Position numbers and translations under genes: made by a program | Part shown: positions 55,021 to 64,000 of the stretch, in pieces | How positions within the stretch are numbered: position 1 is the stretch's first letter | Layout of the letters: each line of letters starts with the position of its first letter | Notes under the pieces: generated by a model | The model's database searches: none | The model's input: the letters and a program-made list of their open reading frames with translations, nothing else | Told to the model about the DNA's origin: nothing | Source of the DNA: Halomonas sp. SpR1 | GTDB lineage: Bacteria; Pseudomonadota; Gammaproteobacteria; Pseudomonadales; Halomonadaceae | DNA: 64,000 bases | Assembly (NCBI RefSeq): GCF_031010175.1 | Contig: NZ_JAUAMB010000018.1 | Location: 27,925 to 91,924 of the forward strand | Direction: 5' to 3'

Positions 55021-55998
55021 ATGCGCAACCCCTTCTCCAGCCGGTGCCGCGCGCTTGGTACATCGATAGCGACGCTGGCTCTTTTATGCGCCGCTTTCTA
55101 TACCCAGGCAGAAACTCGTGTGACCTATAAATCAGCCGCAGCGGGTACTTCATACTACCTAATGGGCGTAGAGCTTGCTGAGGCCGTCCGTAAAGGGACT
55201 GATGGCGCCATTATTCTCGCCTCGGAAGAGAGCCAGGGATCTGTACAAAACGTAATGGAAGTATTGGCTCGCCAAGGCAATTATGTGTTCACCGCGCCGG
55301 CAGTGTTAATTGAGCAGGCTATGGCCGGTGATGGGGCTTTTGCAGAGCATCCGCACCCTCGTTTCCAAGAGATCCGAGGCCTCTTTCCACTGCCTTCGAT
55401 AACCATGCACTTTGTGCTTGCAGGCGATAAAGGCGATATTGATTTTTCCGCGCTGAAAGGCAAGCATATACTGATTGGGCGAGGCACATTCAGTGCTCGT
55501 GAGGCAGCTCGCTACCTGTCCTTGTTTGGTCTGGAGGATCACGTTCGCATCGCTGATGCTGCGATTAATAGCGGGCCTGAGGCGCTCAAAAACGGACAGA
55601 TTGATGGCTTTGTTACCGCAAGTGCCTACCCTTCTCCCAGCGTGATCGAGGCGGCTAGCAGTCTGCCTATCTCGTTGGTCAGCCTGACCGACGAACAAAT
55701 TGAGCAAACCGGGGCGTCACGCCAAACAATACCCGGCGGCACTTATCCTGGTATTAACAACGATGTCTACACGACTTCGCTCCCCGTGATTGCCTACACC
55801 ACAACATCAATGGATGAAGAAACGGCCTATACGCTCACCAAAACGTTTTGGGAGCATCATGAAGCCCTGGCGGAGGACGCCCCTTGGTGGAGCAGTATTA
55901 GCCCCGAAATGTTGGAAAACATGACCGATACACTCCACCCAGGGGCGCTGCGTTACTATCAGGAAGCGGGGAGCGAGATACCTGACGCTTTGCGCTAG
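55021..55998 (+). CDS. TAXI-family TRAP transporter binding protein (orphan)
   Basis: 325 residues: signal peptide then TAXI core (VTYKSAAAGTSYYLMGVELA, EESQGSVQNVMEVLARQGNY, KHILIGRGTFSAREAARYLS, GQIDGFVTASAYPSPSVIEA). TAXI proteins feed TRAP transporters, but no TRAP membrane gene is adjacent. It may pair with a distant permease or sense a ligand. Confidence 0.8.
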   Translation: MRNPFSSRCRALGTSIATLALLCAAFYTQAETRVTYKSAAAGTSYYLMGVELAEAVRKGTDGAIILASEESQGSVQNVMEVLARQGNYVFTAPAVLIEQAMAGDGAFAEHPHPRFQEIRGLFPLPSITMHFVLAGDKGDIDFSALKGKHILIGRGTFSAREAARYLSLFGLEDHVRIADAAINSGPEALKNGQIDGFVTASAYPSPSVIEAASSLPISLVSLTDEQIEQTGASRQTIPGGTYPGINNDVYTTSLPVIAYTTTSMDEETAYTLTKTFWEHHEALAEDAPWWSSISPEMLENMTDTLHPGALRYYQEAGSEIPDALR

Positions 55999-56038
55999 CT
56001 TTTTTGCTCCCCGTCAACAGACCCAACAGCAACTTACT

Positions 56039-56995
56039 TCAAAAGATCGTAAAGCTTAACGCTATATAAGCGGCGTAGCCTGCGAGCAGCACGGCTCCTT
56101 CCCAGCGAGACAGGCGCATACCGGTATACAAAAACAGCACCAGGATGCCCGCAGCGCCCAGCATTACCCACTGGTCAAACATGGCCACGCGCGGCGCAAG
56201 GGGGAGCGGCTGTAAAAAAGCGGAGATCCCTAGAATGCCTAGCAGGTTAAAAATATTGCTGCCCAAAATATTGCCAACGGCAACATCGGCATGACGACGC
56301 AACGCAGCAATTACCGATACGGCCATCTCCGGCAGTGAGGTACCCACAGCGACGATGGTTAAGCCGATCACCGCTTCGGAAATACCCATGGCTTGGGCCA
56401 ACCCAATGGCACCGTATAAGAGTAGCTGTGATCCACCAATCAACATGCCCAACCCGACCATCAGGGCTATGGTGATCATCCACCCTGTGGTGGGCAGCTT
56501 GGTCATCTCTTCCGCTTCTGCAGCGTGCATCTCCGCGGCAGGAACGTGCTGACGACTTTCACTTATGTAGGCCCAAATAAGATAGCCGACGAGCCCCGCT
56601 ATAAAAATTCCCGCATCAATGCGTCCTAGTGCGCCGCCGAAAGAGAGACCAATAAACAGCAGGCTAGCCAGTACCATCACCAAACCATCCCGGCGCAGCG
56701 CTAATGGTTGAACCACCATCGGGCAAATAACGGCGCACATACCCAAAATCAATAAGATATTGCCGATATTACTACCCACAATGTTGCCAACTGCAATGTC
56801 AGGCTGTTGGTTCATTGCGGCATCAATCGAAACGACGAGTTCCGGGGACGAAGTACCAAACCCCACCACCACAAGCCCTGTTAGCAGTGGCGAAACACCT
56901 ACTCTTCGCGCGCCAGCCACCGCGCCGCGAATGAGCGACTCCCCTCCGAGAGTCAATAGGGCGATACCTGCTAACAAACTAAGACCATATAGCAT
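56039..56995 (-). CDS. YrbG-like Na+/Ca2+ exchanger
   Basis: 318 residues with two internally repeated halves: GTSSPELVVSIDAAMN plus NIVGSNIGNILLILG, and GTSLPEMAVSVIAALR plus NILGSNIFNLLGILG. These repeats are the ion-binding motifs of the calcium/sodium antiporter family. Convergent with the TAXI gene. Confidence 0.9.
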   Translation of the reverse strand: MLYGLSLLAGIALLTLGGESLIRGAVAGARRVGVSPLLTGLVVVGFGTSSPELVVSIDAAMNQQPDIAVGNIVGSNIGNILLILGMCAVICPMVVQPLALRRDGLVMVLASLLFIGLSFGGALGRIDAGIFIAGLVGYLIWAYISESRQHVPAAEMHAAEAEEMTKLPTTGWMITIALMVGLGMLIGGSQLLLYGAIGLAQAMGISEAVIGLTIVAVGTSLPEMAVSVIAALRRHADVAVGNILGSNIFNLLGILGISAFLQPLPLAPRVAMFDQWVMLGAAGILVLFLYTGMRLSRWEGAVLLAGYAAYIALSFTIF

Positions 56996-57363
56996 GTTAA
57001 AACCTCTTCCAAAGTGCTCTCCAGGCCGCGAATAACGCGGGTTTCGCCGGGCAAGCCAAGTGCGCTAGGCGGTCGGATTAGTAGTGCCTAGCTCACTGGC
57101 AAGATTAAGGCTTTTTTGGGTAGTTTGCGCGGTTTTAAAGAGGCTATAAGCAGCAGAACAGCAAATTAAAAAACATAAAGGCTTTGACCTTCTGCTGACT
57201 ACGTGGCAGGATGTCCGCAGTTAGTAAGTTAGCAAGCAAGCATGGTTCCAGAAACATTCGAATTCTTTCGGTAGTCTGTAATTGTATTCCTTGTTCTACT
57301 CACTATTTATCTGGGTAATACCAGGAATTTTACAATTCGCGACTTGCGAAAAGGATTTATATC
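56996..57363. other. Long leader of the cold-shock gene
   Basis: This 368-bp gap probably includes the promoter and a long untranslated leader of the cold-shock gene, whose family uses such leaders for thermal control. I did not find a clear promoter or a pyrimidine-box motif. No gene is visible. Confidence 0.5.
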
Positions 57364-57570
57364 ATGGCAACTGGCACAGTTAAGTGGTTCAACGATTCTA
57401 AAGGTTTTGGCTTCATCGCACCGTCTGACGGCAGCGACGACGTTTTTGCTCATTTTTCTGAAATTCAGTCTGATGGCTTCAAAACTCTGCCTGAAGGCGC
57501 TAACGTCTCTTTTGACGTTACCCAAGGTCAGAAAGGCCTTCAAGCTTCAAACATCAAGCTGCTTTCTTAA
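57364..57570 (+). CDS. Cold-shock protein (CspA family)
   Basis: 68 residues: [20 protein letters not shown] with RNP1 KGFGFI and RNP2 VFAHF. A single OB-fold RNA chaperone. AAGGATTTATATC precedes ATG. Confidence 0.95.
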   Translation: MATGTVKWFNDSKGFGFIAPSDGSDDVFAHFSEIQSDGFKTLPEGANVSFDVTQGQKGLQASNIKLLS

Positions 57571-57612
57571 TCCTAGCGATTATTTAAGTTCTCGAATCGT
57601 TTAGATTCGATG

Positions 57613-57640
57613 ATCAGGCCCCGCTTTGGCGGGGCCTGAT
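57613..57640 (+). terminator. Hairpin downstream of the cold-shock gene
   Basis: ATCAGGCCCCGC and GCGGGGCCTGAT form a 12-base perfect stem with loop TTTG; a short T-run follows only after about 12 bases. Confidence 0.7.
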
Positions 57641-57731
57641 GCGTTTGCGTCTGTAAAAAATTTTTCTTCTCTTTAGACGTACCTTTTCTGCGCTGGAGCC
57701 AATCTGAGATAAGAATGGGTTTGATTAACGT

Positions 57732-57750
57732 GATGTTATAATATACCTTT
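57732..57750 (+). promoter_or_regulatory. Candidate Zur box
   Basis: GATGTTATAATATACCTTT resembles the Zur palindrome around TGTTATA-N-TATAACA, with the right half imperfect. It lies 48 bp before the ZinT-like gene, whose family is zinc-regulated. Confidence 0.5.
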
Positions 57751-57797
57751 ATGACGAAGATGCATTGTTTTGCAATCGGCAAAAGGAGAGATCGGAT

Positions 57798-58502
<705 letters not shown>

Positions 58503-58566
58503 GCCGCATCGGTTGATACGAAAAACACCTCCACCTGCGTTCGCGTCACTCTATAAACGTAGGTTA

Positions 58567-58602
58567 CAAAGCGCTGGCCACATGCCGGCGCTTTGTTTTT
58601 TA
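58567..58602 (+). terminator. Terminator downstream of zinT
   Basis: CAAAGCGC-TGGC and GCCG-GCGCTTTG form a long stem and are followed by TTTTTT. Confidence 0.8.
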
Positions 58603-58790
58603 CACCACCTCTAATACTAAAACTCTCCTGCACGACATGCTGGCTAAATCGAATGTATATATGGTTATTGCCTCATTTCAGTAGATATGATTGTATTTCT
58701 AAATTAATTTAGAGGCGGCGCCTGGTGCTCTCAACAAGGGAGGGTTAAGAAGCTGCCCGATAGTAGAGTGACGGGAATATAGGAGCGGGT

Positions 58791-59384
58791 ATGGCCACCT
58801 ATACGCTTTATGACAAAGATGGCAATGAACTTATCCACAACGATTTACAAAAAAAACAAGAGTGGTGTAAAGACGGAGAGCGTTTGGAAACGCGTTTTCT
58901 AACGCTGTATGGTGAAAAATTGGGCTTGAGGCTCAATGAAGAAAAATCACGTGACCCAACAGTACCCGATTTTATCCATACTGAATCAGGCAAGTACGTT
59001 GACCTTAAAAGCCAAACAACGCCGTTTTTCCAATCACGCAAATATGGCGTCGATCCTCAGTACGCGGTGACGTTAAACAAAATCGATGTAGATAGGTACT
59101 ACCAGTTATATCCCGGCATTATCGTTCTTTACCATGTGAACTGGATAGCGGTAAAGATGGTAAGTGGTTATGGAAAAACAACGGAAGTAAGAGAGATGGA
59201 AGGCATTTGGGCAGCCACCATCAATAAAATAAAACAGATGTGTAATCCTGAAAATCTCCACGCGTATTTACAGCGCACTAACGACCAGCAGGGCAATGCC
59301 CGAGATAGCTATGTGCTGGATCTAAGACATGGTGACTTCAAAGTCATCGAAGATGATCAGCAGAAGCTAAAGCAGCTTAATTGA
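58791..59384 (+). CDS. PD-(D/E)xK-like putative nuclease (197 aa)
   Basis: Glu33, then Asp60 in VPDFI and Asp71-Leu72-Lys73 in YVDLKSQT are spaced as E...D...(D/E)xK in restriction-like nucleases. The C-terminal half has DVDRYYQLYPGIIVLYHVNW. Similar short nucleases stand alone or act with phage-defence genes; no partner is seen. A+T-richer than the chromosome. Fold assignment by motif only. Confidence 0.55.
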   Translation: MATYTLYDKDGNELIHNDLQKKQEWCKDGERLETRFLTLYGEKLGLRLNEEKSRDPTVPDFIHTESGKYVDLKSQTTPFFQSRKYGVDPQYAVTLNKIDVDRYYQLYPGIIVLYHVNWIAVKMVSGYGKTTEVREMEGIWAATINKIKQMCNPENLHAYLQRTNDQQGNARDSYVLDLRHGDFKVIEDDQQKLKQLN

Positions 59385-59424
59385 GCTGTTAGATGATAGC
59401 TGGCAGCGCCGCATCGGCTATATC

Positions 59425-60117
59425 TCATTTATGCTCGATCAACTGAGCGAACAGCGGCATTAGTAGCGCGAAGAGTTCCGCTTGGGACGAAATACAGCAC
59501 TTAGCATAGAGCTGGCGCCGAAAGACTTTAACGGTTTGCAGGCTGACATCCAGGTGTAGACTGATGGAAAGCGATGAGTGGCCTCTTAGAATAAACAGAG
59601 CCACTTCCGCTTGGCGTGGGCTCAGCCGAACGCCGTGTTGTTGATACAATACCTCCCTTAGGCGTTCCTCTGGTGGCGCCGGTGCCGCTTCAATCACACC
59701 CTCAAAGCGGTACTCTTGCCAGTGCTTTTTCAGTAGGGTGCTGAGGGTCATCGCATACTGTTGCAGCGCCCCAAGCTCGCGCCTATTGAAAGGCTCTCCA
59801 CTTGAACGGTCTCTGCCAAAACAGGCGGTTAGCGTAACATTCTCCGTAATTTGGGCGAACACTGCCACCTCGTCCAGAAGCGTTGTCTGCTGGTAGTAAT
59901 TCTTATAGTAATGCGTACGTTTAAAATGATCCGGTGCCACATCCACCAATCGACGTATGCCCTGCACGCCACCTCTGAGGTGCTCACGGTAAAACGGATC
60001 CAGCAGGTAATCCCCACCCAGATATTGGCTATCCATTGGTAAGTAAACGACAGGATCTGTGTACTCCCGGTAGAGCACCGCTGGCCGGTATTCGCCGTGG
60101 TAAGCGATGATGATCAA
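59425..60117 (-). CDS. LuxR-family transcriptional regulator
   Basis: 230 residues with a C-terminal LuxR helix-turn-helix (LSPRQAEVALFILRGHSSLS, then ISLHLDVSLQTVKVFRRQLY). The N-terminal 140 residues are not a recognised autoinducer domain. Its neighbour upstream is a non-coding stretch; target unknown. Confidence 0.75.
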   Translation of the reverse strand: MIIIAYHGEYRPAVLYREYTDPVVYLPMDSQYLGGDYLLDPFYREHLRGGVQGIRRLVDVAPDHFKRTHYYKNYYQQTTLLDEVAVFAQITENVTLTACFGRDRSSGEPFNRRELGALQQYAMTLSTLLKKHWQEYRFEGVIEAAPAPPEERLREVLYQQHGVRLSPRQAEVALFILRGHSSLSISLHLDVSLQTVKVFRRQLYAKCCISSQAELFALLMPLFAQLIEHK

Positions 60118-60534
60118 GTTATCGGATATAGTGGCACTCTTTACAATGGTAACAAGAGTTAAACTGTAACCTTGGTTAAGGTAAGAGTGATAACAAAGAC
60201 TGGAGAGGAAGAAAGCTCACGTGAATATCAAGTTAAAGTAAATATCCCCCTCAAACAACATCCGATTTTAATTTTGATATTATCGTTTGAGATAAAGGTT
60301 CAAAATATTCTTGGGGTGTAATAGGAGGCAGTGGCTATGAATAGTCTATGCCTAACCAACTGATCCAGTACATTCCTACGCCTCTATCGGACAGCCTTTC
60401 TAGGACTTCTCGGCCTCCAAGGCTGCCGCTGAACAAGAGCGTAGTAGCCGTAGCCATCAATTGAACTTATCTTTCAAAATATCCGTAAAACAGTGAGTTA
60501 TCCAAAATAAATTCATAATGTTACGGAGTTCTAA
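60118..60534. other. 417-bp region without a convincing gene
   Basis: A+T-rich at first, then GC-richer around 60350-60470 with a 38-codon plus-strand frame (MPNQLIQYIPTPLSDSLSRT) I do not recognise. It contains the promoter of the LuxR gene. Nothing else is clear. Confidence 0.4.
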
Positions 60535-60750
60535 ATGAACCAAATTAATCCGGCGAAATTGCGCAATAGAAAATGGACAGCGGTAAAACCAGTTAATCGA
60601 GAGAAGCACTTTTTGGTGTCCGAAGTTGATTACGAAGAGGACGGTTCAGTGACTTCGTGCAAGTTTTAACTTGTTCTCTCAAGAAATGAATATTCAATTG
60701 ATTGGCTTGAACTAAAAAATGAAGAAAAACGGATTCAAGGTTGGAAATAA
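60535..60750 (+). pseudogene. TIGR02450-family small protein broken by an in-frame stop
   Basis: From an ATG at 60535 the frame reads MNQINPAKLRNRKWTAVKPV then NREKHFLVSEVDYEED, TSCKF, a TAA at 60667-60669, and continues in the same frame LVLSRNEYSIDWLELKNEEK RIQGWK to a stop at 60748. The N- and C-terminal halves match the family of small Trp-containing proteins (N-terminal KWTAV..., C-terminal QGWK). Only the nonsense codon interrupts a 72-codon gene. GGAGTTCTAA precedes the start. It could instead be a sequencing error. Confidence 0.65.
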
Positions 60751-60933
60751 TCGGCATTTGCGCAACACGCCTAACACATATGAGCCTTCCCGAGATCAAT
60801 AGATAAAATGAACCATTTGGCACGGCATCTCAGTTCTGCGCTGCTGACTCCTTTTTTCAATTAGAGTCCGGGAACTTTTTCATGCTAGCCTCCAAATGAT
60901 TGAGTCTTGAAAAACTAATTATGGCACTGGCTT

Positions 60934-61296
60934 TTAGCTAACCCAGGAAAATGCGGAGTGCGGAGACTGGCATTTAAGCAGGGAGTCATTGTGTCTATGC
61001 ATGTGTATCAATTTTTGGAGGGCTCCCATAATCTCAAATTTTTCTAAAAATGAGAGTGCAGATAGATTATTTTCATTTGAAAGTCCTTTGGATTTGTTAA
61101 ATTCTATATTTCCGCGTATCGCATCAAACATATTAAATCTTCCGTTCATAATAGGATCTGGCTCGGTGGGGTTCCGAAACGTACCGTTCCCAGTTGGAAC
61201 TAACACCGCGCTATGTAAAAAGAATACGGATGATAGTTCCGAGTCTCCAGATTTCATGAGTGCATCTGCCATTGCGCGGGCTTCGTTCCGAGACAT
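60934..61296 (-). CDS. Hypothetical protein (120 aa)
   Basis: The ATG at 61296 gives MSRNEARAMADALMKSGDSE; an upstream TTG at 61338 lies within a hairpin and is less likely. The product is hydrophilic and plausible, but has no recognised domain or clear ribosome site. An opposite-strand frame is unlikely. Confidence 0.4.
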   Translation of the reverse strand: MSRNEARAMADALMKSGDSELSSVFFLHSAVLVPTGNGTFRNPTEPDPIMNGRFNMFDAIRGNIEFNKSKGLSNENNLSALSFLEKFEIMGALQKLIHMHRHNDSLLKCQSPHSAFSWVS

Positions 61297-61330
61297 GTTG
61301 GTTGGGTCAACAGTTGTATCTGTCTTGCTA

Positions 61331-61350
61331 GGCGGCAAATTGTTGCCGCC
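61331..61350 (+). terminator. Small hairpin
   Basis: GGCGGCAA, loop ATTG, TTGCCGCC, followed on the plus strand by a loose T-run. It separates the unknown gene from the LysR region. Confidence 0.4.
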
Positions 61351-61510
61351 TTACTATCTCCTTTTTAATAGTTGTCTGATTAAAAGCAAAGTTTATGCCA
61401 TGCCGCCGTTGAGCAGTAGACGTCTTCTGTAGCTCGGGAACCCATGACGATGGGGCGCTAGGCCAGGAAAAGTACCATCAGTACTTGGGAGGTGGTCACG
61501 AGATCTAATT

Positions 61511-62407
61511 TTAATTTGTACTGAGATTAGTGAGATCCAACCTCAATTGCTCTAAAAGTGCTTTTACTTTTGCTAATGGGTATTTTCTGCCAGAGTACAG
61601 TGCGTATAAAACAAGGTCTTCCGGTTTGTAGTCAAGATCAATCATAGTAAGGGAGCCGCTGTCTATCTCTGCCTGACATGCATGGGTGGGTAAAATAGCA
61701 AAACCAAGTCCTTTCAGGGCTGCGGCTTTGGCCATGTGACCGCTGTTAACCTTGTAGCTAGATTGCACCTGAATGGTTTGCTCTTCTTTAAATCGCCAGG
61801 GCATGCCTTGTAGTACAGACAGACTTGTAATACAGGGGGTTTTGCTCAGCTCACCCAACGAGCGTGGCAACGGATGACGCTCGAGAAGTTGCGGTGCGGC
61901 AACCACGCAACTTGGCCAGCGTAGGAGTTCTCTGGCAATCCAGCCTGAATCTTCCAATGGCCCACGGCCAAATTGTAAAACTACATCAAATCCTTCAAGT
62001 AATCCTTCGGTCGGGTCTAGTTGGGTATCACAGCTTAGTTGTATTTGCGGATTTCGGAGGCAAAAGTCTGTGATTATTTCGGCCAGGAAGGGGAGATCAG
62101 GCATGATGACCTTTAGGTGGCCAGCAATGGAGTCCCCATGCAAAGAGGCGTCTACTAAAGCATCATCAATTGCTAATATTGGTGGTGTCATACGCTGATA
62201 AAGTTGAGAGCCAGCATTCGTTGGCGTCATCTTACGTGTCGTTCGTTCAAGTAATCGCAAACTGAGTTGTTTCTCCAATAGTGCAACATGCCGACTCACA
62301 TTGGACGTTGGTATTTGCAGTTTCTCTGCTGCCAGTTTAAAGCTTAGTTTCTCGTATACAGCCTGAAAGCTAAGCAACCACTGAAGTTCTATATTTTCAA
62401 TCATCAA
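61511..62407 (-). CDS. LysR-family regulator
   Basis: 298 residues: N-terminal winged helix (LSFKLAAEKLQIPTSNVSRH, ALLEKQLSLRLLERTTRKMT) and the periplasmic-binding-like effector domain. Divergent from the FAD monooxygenase gene, across 102 bp, so it likely regulates that gene. Confidence 0.88.
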   Translation of the reverse strand: MMIENIELQWLLSFQAVYEKLSFKLAAEKLQIPTSNVSRHVALLEKQLSLRLLERTTRKMTPTNAGSQLYQRMTPPILAIDDALVDASLHGDSIAGHLKVIMPDLPFLAEIITDFCLRNPQIQLSCDTQLDPTEGLLEGFDVVLQFGRGPLEDSGWIARELLRWPSCVVAAPQLLERHPLPRSLGELSKTPCITSLSVLQGMPWRFKEEQTIQVQSSYKVNSGHMAKAAALKGLGFAILPTHACQAEIDSGSLTMIDLDYKPEDLVLYALYSGRKYPLAKVKALLEQLRLDLTNLSTN

Positions 62408-62509
62408 CTAACTCAAAAAATGGGATTAAGAAACTAATAATAACATGTTTATCTAAAATATTGGGTTTGTGACAATCTCTACCGAATTTTATTATCGAGG
62501 TAGTGATAG

Positions 62510-63634
62510 ATGAACAAAATAAATCGAGTGGCCATTGTCGGTGCAGGTATAGCCGGAATGGCGTTGGCAATTCTCGCCAGAAGAAAAGGTTACTACGTAC
62601 GCCTGTATGAGCGTGATAGCAAGGTTTCATCCATCGGTGCCGGTGTGACCTTATGGCCAAATGCTATTTTTGTCTTGCAGCAGATGGGACTGGAACAAGA
62701 GATAAAACGTATCGGTGGCAGCCCCCGTTTTATGCGCCAGTTCGATCGACATGGTGTTCAAAAAAGTGAATTTGATATTGGTGAAGTCAATTCGTTGTGC
62801 GGATTTCCCAGCGTAACGGTACTGCGTTGTGACCTTATGAGCCGACTGTCTGAAGCATTAGATAATTTGGGGGGAGAAATACATTTTGACCACTCAATAA
62901 CACCGCCGGATATTCATACATTGCAGCAGGACTTTGATTTGGTAGTAGGAGCCGATGGGCGAATGAACTCAGCGGTACGCCATACTTTATTCGCAGATAA
63001 AATGCATCCACAGTATCAGGGGTTCATAAATATACTGGGTATAAGTCAACTTGAAGATGACATATTTGATAGTGTAATTCATGATTACCAAGATCAAGGT
63101 GAGCGCTTTGGTATTGTTCCTATAAAAAAGGGGCTCTGCTTTTGGGCTGGGGCATGGAGTACTAAGATTGATAAAACCCGGCCTATATCAGATTGGTATA
63201 AAGAAATGAATCAACGGTTCAGTCGTTGGCCGGAGCCGGTCAAAAATGTTCTGAAGTCTGATGACAAAGCATCACTTAATCGGATTTTTGTTCATGATCT
63301 TGATCCTCTGCCGTATTGGCATCAGGATAATGTTGTGATCATAGGCGATGCTGCGCATGCATCTTTGCCAACATCAGGGCAAGGAGCGAGTCAGGCGTTG
63401 GAAGATGCATGGCACCTTATCCAGCTTCTGGACGCTCAAAATGGAATGGATATAGCTAGTGTCCTGAACGATTTTTATCAACAACGAATAGCAAAGACTT
63501 CTGCAGCTCAAACTATTGGGCGTCAGTTGGCTCAAAGGATTTTTGGCGAGCATTTACCGCCTAACTCATTAGATACGGGTATTTCTGCCAAGCAGTTAAG
63601 CCAGTTCTGGATGCAGGGACTGGAAATGAACTAG
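62510..63634 (+). CDS. FAD-dependent monooxygenase
   Basis: 374 residues with GAGIAGMALAILARRKG (Rossmann start), VVGADGRMNSAVRH (DG motif) and IIGDAAHASLPTSGQGASQA (GD motif), the family of aromatic-ring hydroxylases. Substrate unknown; the divergent LysR regulator suggests an inducible catabolic function. A+T-richer than flanks. Confidence 0.87.
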   Translation: MNKINRVAIVGAGIAGMALAILARRKGYYVRLYERDSKVSSIGAGVTLWPNAIFVLQQMGLEQEIKRIGGSPRFMRQFDRHGVQKSEFDIGEVNSLCGFPSVTVLRCDLMSRLSEALDNLGGEIHFDHSITPPDIHTLQQDFDLVVGADGRMNSAVRHTLFADKMHPQYQGFINILGISQLEDDIFDSVIHDYQDQGERFGIVPIKKGLCFWAGAWSTKIDKTRPISDWYKEMNQRFSRWPEPVKNVLKSDDKASLNRIFVHDLDPLPYWHQDNVVIIGDAAHASLPTSGQGASQALEDAWHLIQLLDAQNGMDIASVLNDFYQQRIAKTSAAQTIGRQLAQRIFGEHLPPNSLDTGISAKQLSQFWMQGLEMN

Positions 63635-63791
63635 TCGGGAATTCAGCGCTTTTGTACGCTGGAAGTTAACAAGCAAAGCCAGCGGATGCTGCGCACCGCT
63701 GCTTTGGGCGTTATGGCTCAATTTTCCGCTAGTCGAACCTGCACAAATAACCTAAAATAAGACCATTATTTAGATCATATATGAGGTTTTT

Positions 63792-63878
63792 ATGCGCCAA
63801 GTATTGGCAGATTTCTCTGTAAGTATCTCAGAATTAAAGAAAAACCCATCGTCACTCCTGTCTCAGGCTAGTGGCTCT
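63792..63878 (+). pseudogene. Phd/YefM-type antitoxin truncated by IS insertion
   Basis: MRQVLADFSVSISELKKNPS SLLSQASG is the DNA-binding N-terminus of the Phd/YefM antitoxin family. The frame runs into the IS sequence at 63879 and stops at 63959, losing the toxin-binding C-terminus. The partner toxin would lie beyond the insertion, outside the window. Confidence 0.72.
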
Positions 63879-64000
63879 TGTAGTGGTCAACTAATCCCGG
63901 ACAGTAATTTAAGATTTTCCTCAGCCACAACGGGAGGCATGCCATCGTTAAACGAGTGAGGGCGCTGCTGGTTGTAGTAACCCATCAGATAGCCACTAAC
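63879..64000 (-). mobile_element. IS3-family insertion sequence, left end only
   Basis: The left end begins TGTAGTGGTCAACTAATCCC and a transposase reading frame ends here on the minus strand. It interrupts the antitoxin gene. The rest lies beyond the right edge. Confidence 0.75.
63887..64000 (-). CDS. IS3-family transposase, C-terminal end
   Basis: Read on the minus strand from the window edge: VSGYLMGYYNQQRPHSFNDG then MPPVVAEENLKLLSGIS and stop (stop at 63889-63887). YYNxxRPHS is the DDE-domain end of IS3 OrfB. Partial at its start. Confidence 0.8.
   Translation of the reverse strand, partial: VSGYLMGYYNQQRPHSFNDGMPPVVAEENLKLLSGIS

Noticed and set aside
60989..61432. Plus-strand frame of 147 codons opposite the unknown minus-strand gene
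   Set aside because: Its composition (Cys/Ser/Phe-rich, no ribosome site) is poor; the minus-strand reading is more protein-like.

Overview
The window looks like a chromosomal segment of a halophilic gammaproteobacterium, most likely Halomonas or a close relative (Halomonadaceae). This is inferred from the housekeeping block ispB / rplU-rpmA-obgE-proB, an NhaD-type sodium/proton antiporter, many acidic proteins and moderately GC-rich coding. No 16S rRNA is present, so the genus is an inference.

Positions 1-807 are accessory DNA with two small unknown genes on the minus strand. From about 808 to 26074 lies an integrated mobile element of about 25 kb in the 3' end of a tRNA-Pro(CGG) gene (26030-26106). 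A perfect 47-bp repeat (808-854 and 26028-26074) marks its ends, a tyrosine integrase (24849-25964) and a putative excisionase sit next to the tRNA, and a near-identical 19-bp double GTCACG motif lies just inside both ends. The left end has a lambda-like control and replication arm: an XRE repressor, a divergent Cro-like gene, then an O-like initiator whose gene contains an iteron-like array, a small gene where a helicase loader would sit, a VRR-NUC nuclease, and a tightly overlapping run of envelope-type genes (exported OEP-like protein, AAA ATPase with two C-terminal membrane segments, YdjM-like membrane hydrolase, membrane-anchored thermonuclease). The middle carries an A+T-rich cassette that closely resembles a BfiI-type type IIS restriction-modification system (PLD-fold nuclease plus two SPPY methyltransferases), an IS3 remnant, a DUF4417 gene, and a SLOG/DprA-like gene. 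From 15.2 kb a second phage-like early operon begins behind a structured leader with an operator and a terminator. It encodes small unknown proteins, a Rad52-like annealing protein, a coiled-coil protein, a YfdQ-like protein, SSB and a C5-cytosine methyltransferase with an odd four-fold internal repeat. No terminase, capsid, tail, lysis, relaxase or type IV secretion gene was recognised, so the element appears able to recombine and replicate but not to make its own particle.

From 26.1 to about 58.6 kb the sequence is ordinary chromosome: tRNA-Pro, ispB, rplU-rpmA, obgE, proB, a DUF1853 gene, two PepSY proteins beside an OmpR/PhoQ-like two-component system, a PhoD-like phosphatase, an EAL-CBS-GGDEF protein, a PhnD-C-E-E importer with a histidine phosphatase, an NlpC/P60 lipoprotein, a nitrate-sensor-type chemoreceptor, two further GGDEF/EAL proteins, a SprA-like metalloprotease, DUF2835, an ABM-domain protein, a glutathione transferase, nhaD, an orphan TAXI binding protein, a Na/Ca exchanger, a cold-shock protein and a ZinT-like zinc protein behind a possible Zur box.

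The right end (58.6-64 kb) is A+T-richer accessory DNA: a lone PD-(D/E)xK-like protein, a LuxR regulator, a broken TIGR02450 gene, a LysR / FAD-monooxygenase pair, and a YefM-type antitoxin gene cut by an IS3-family element that runs off the window.
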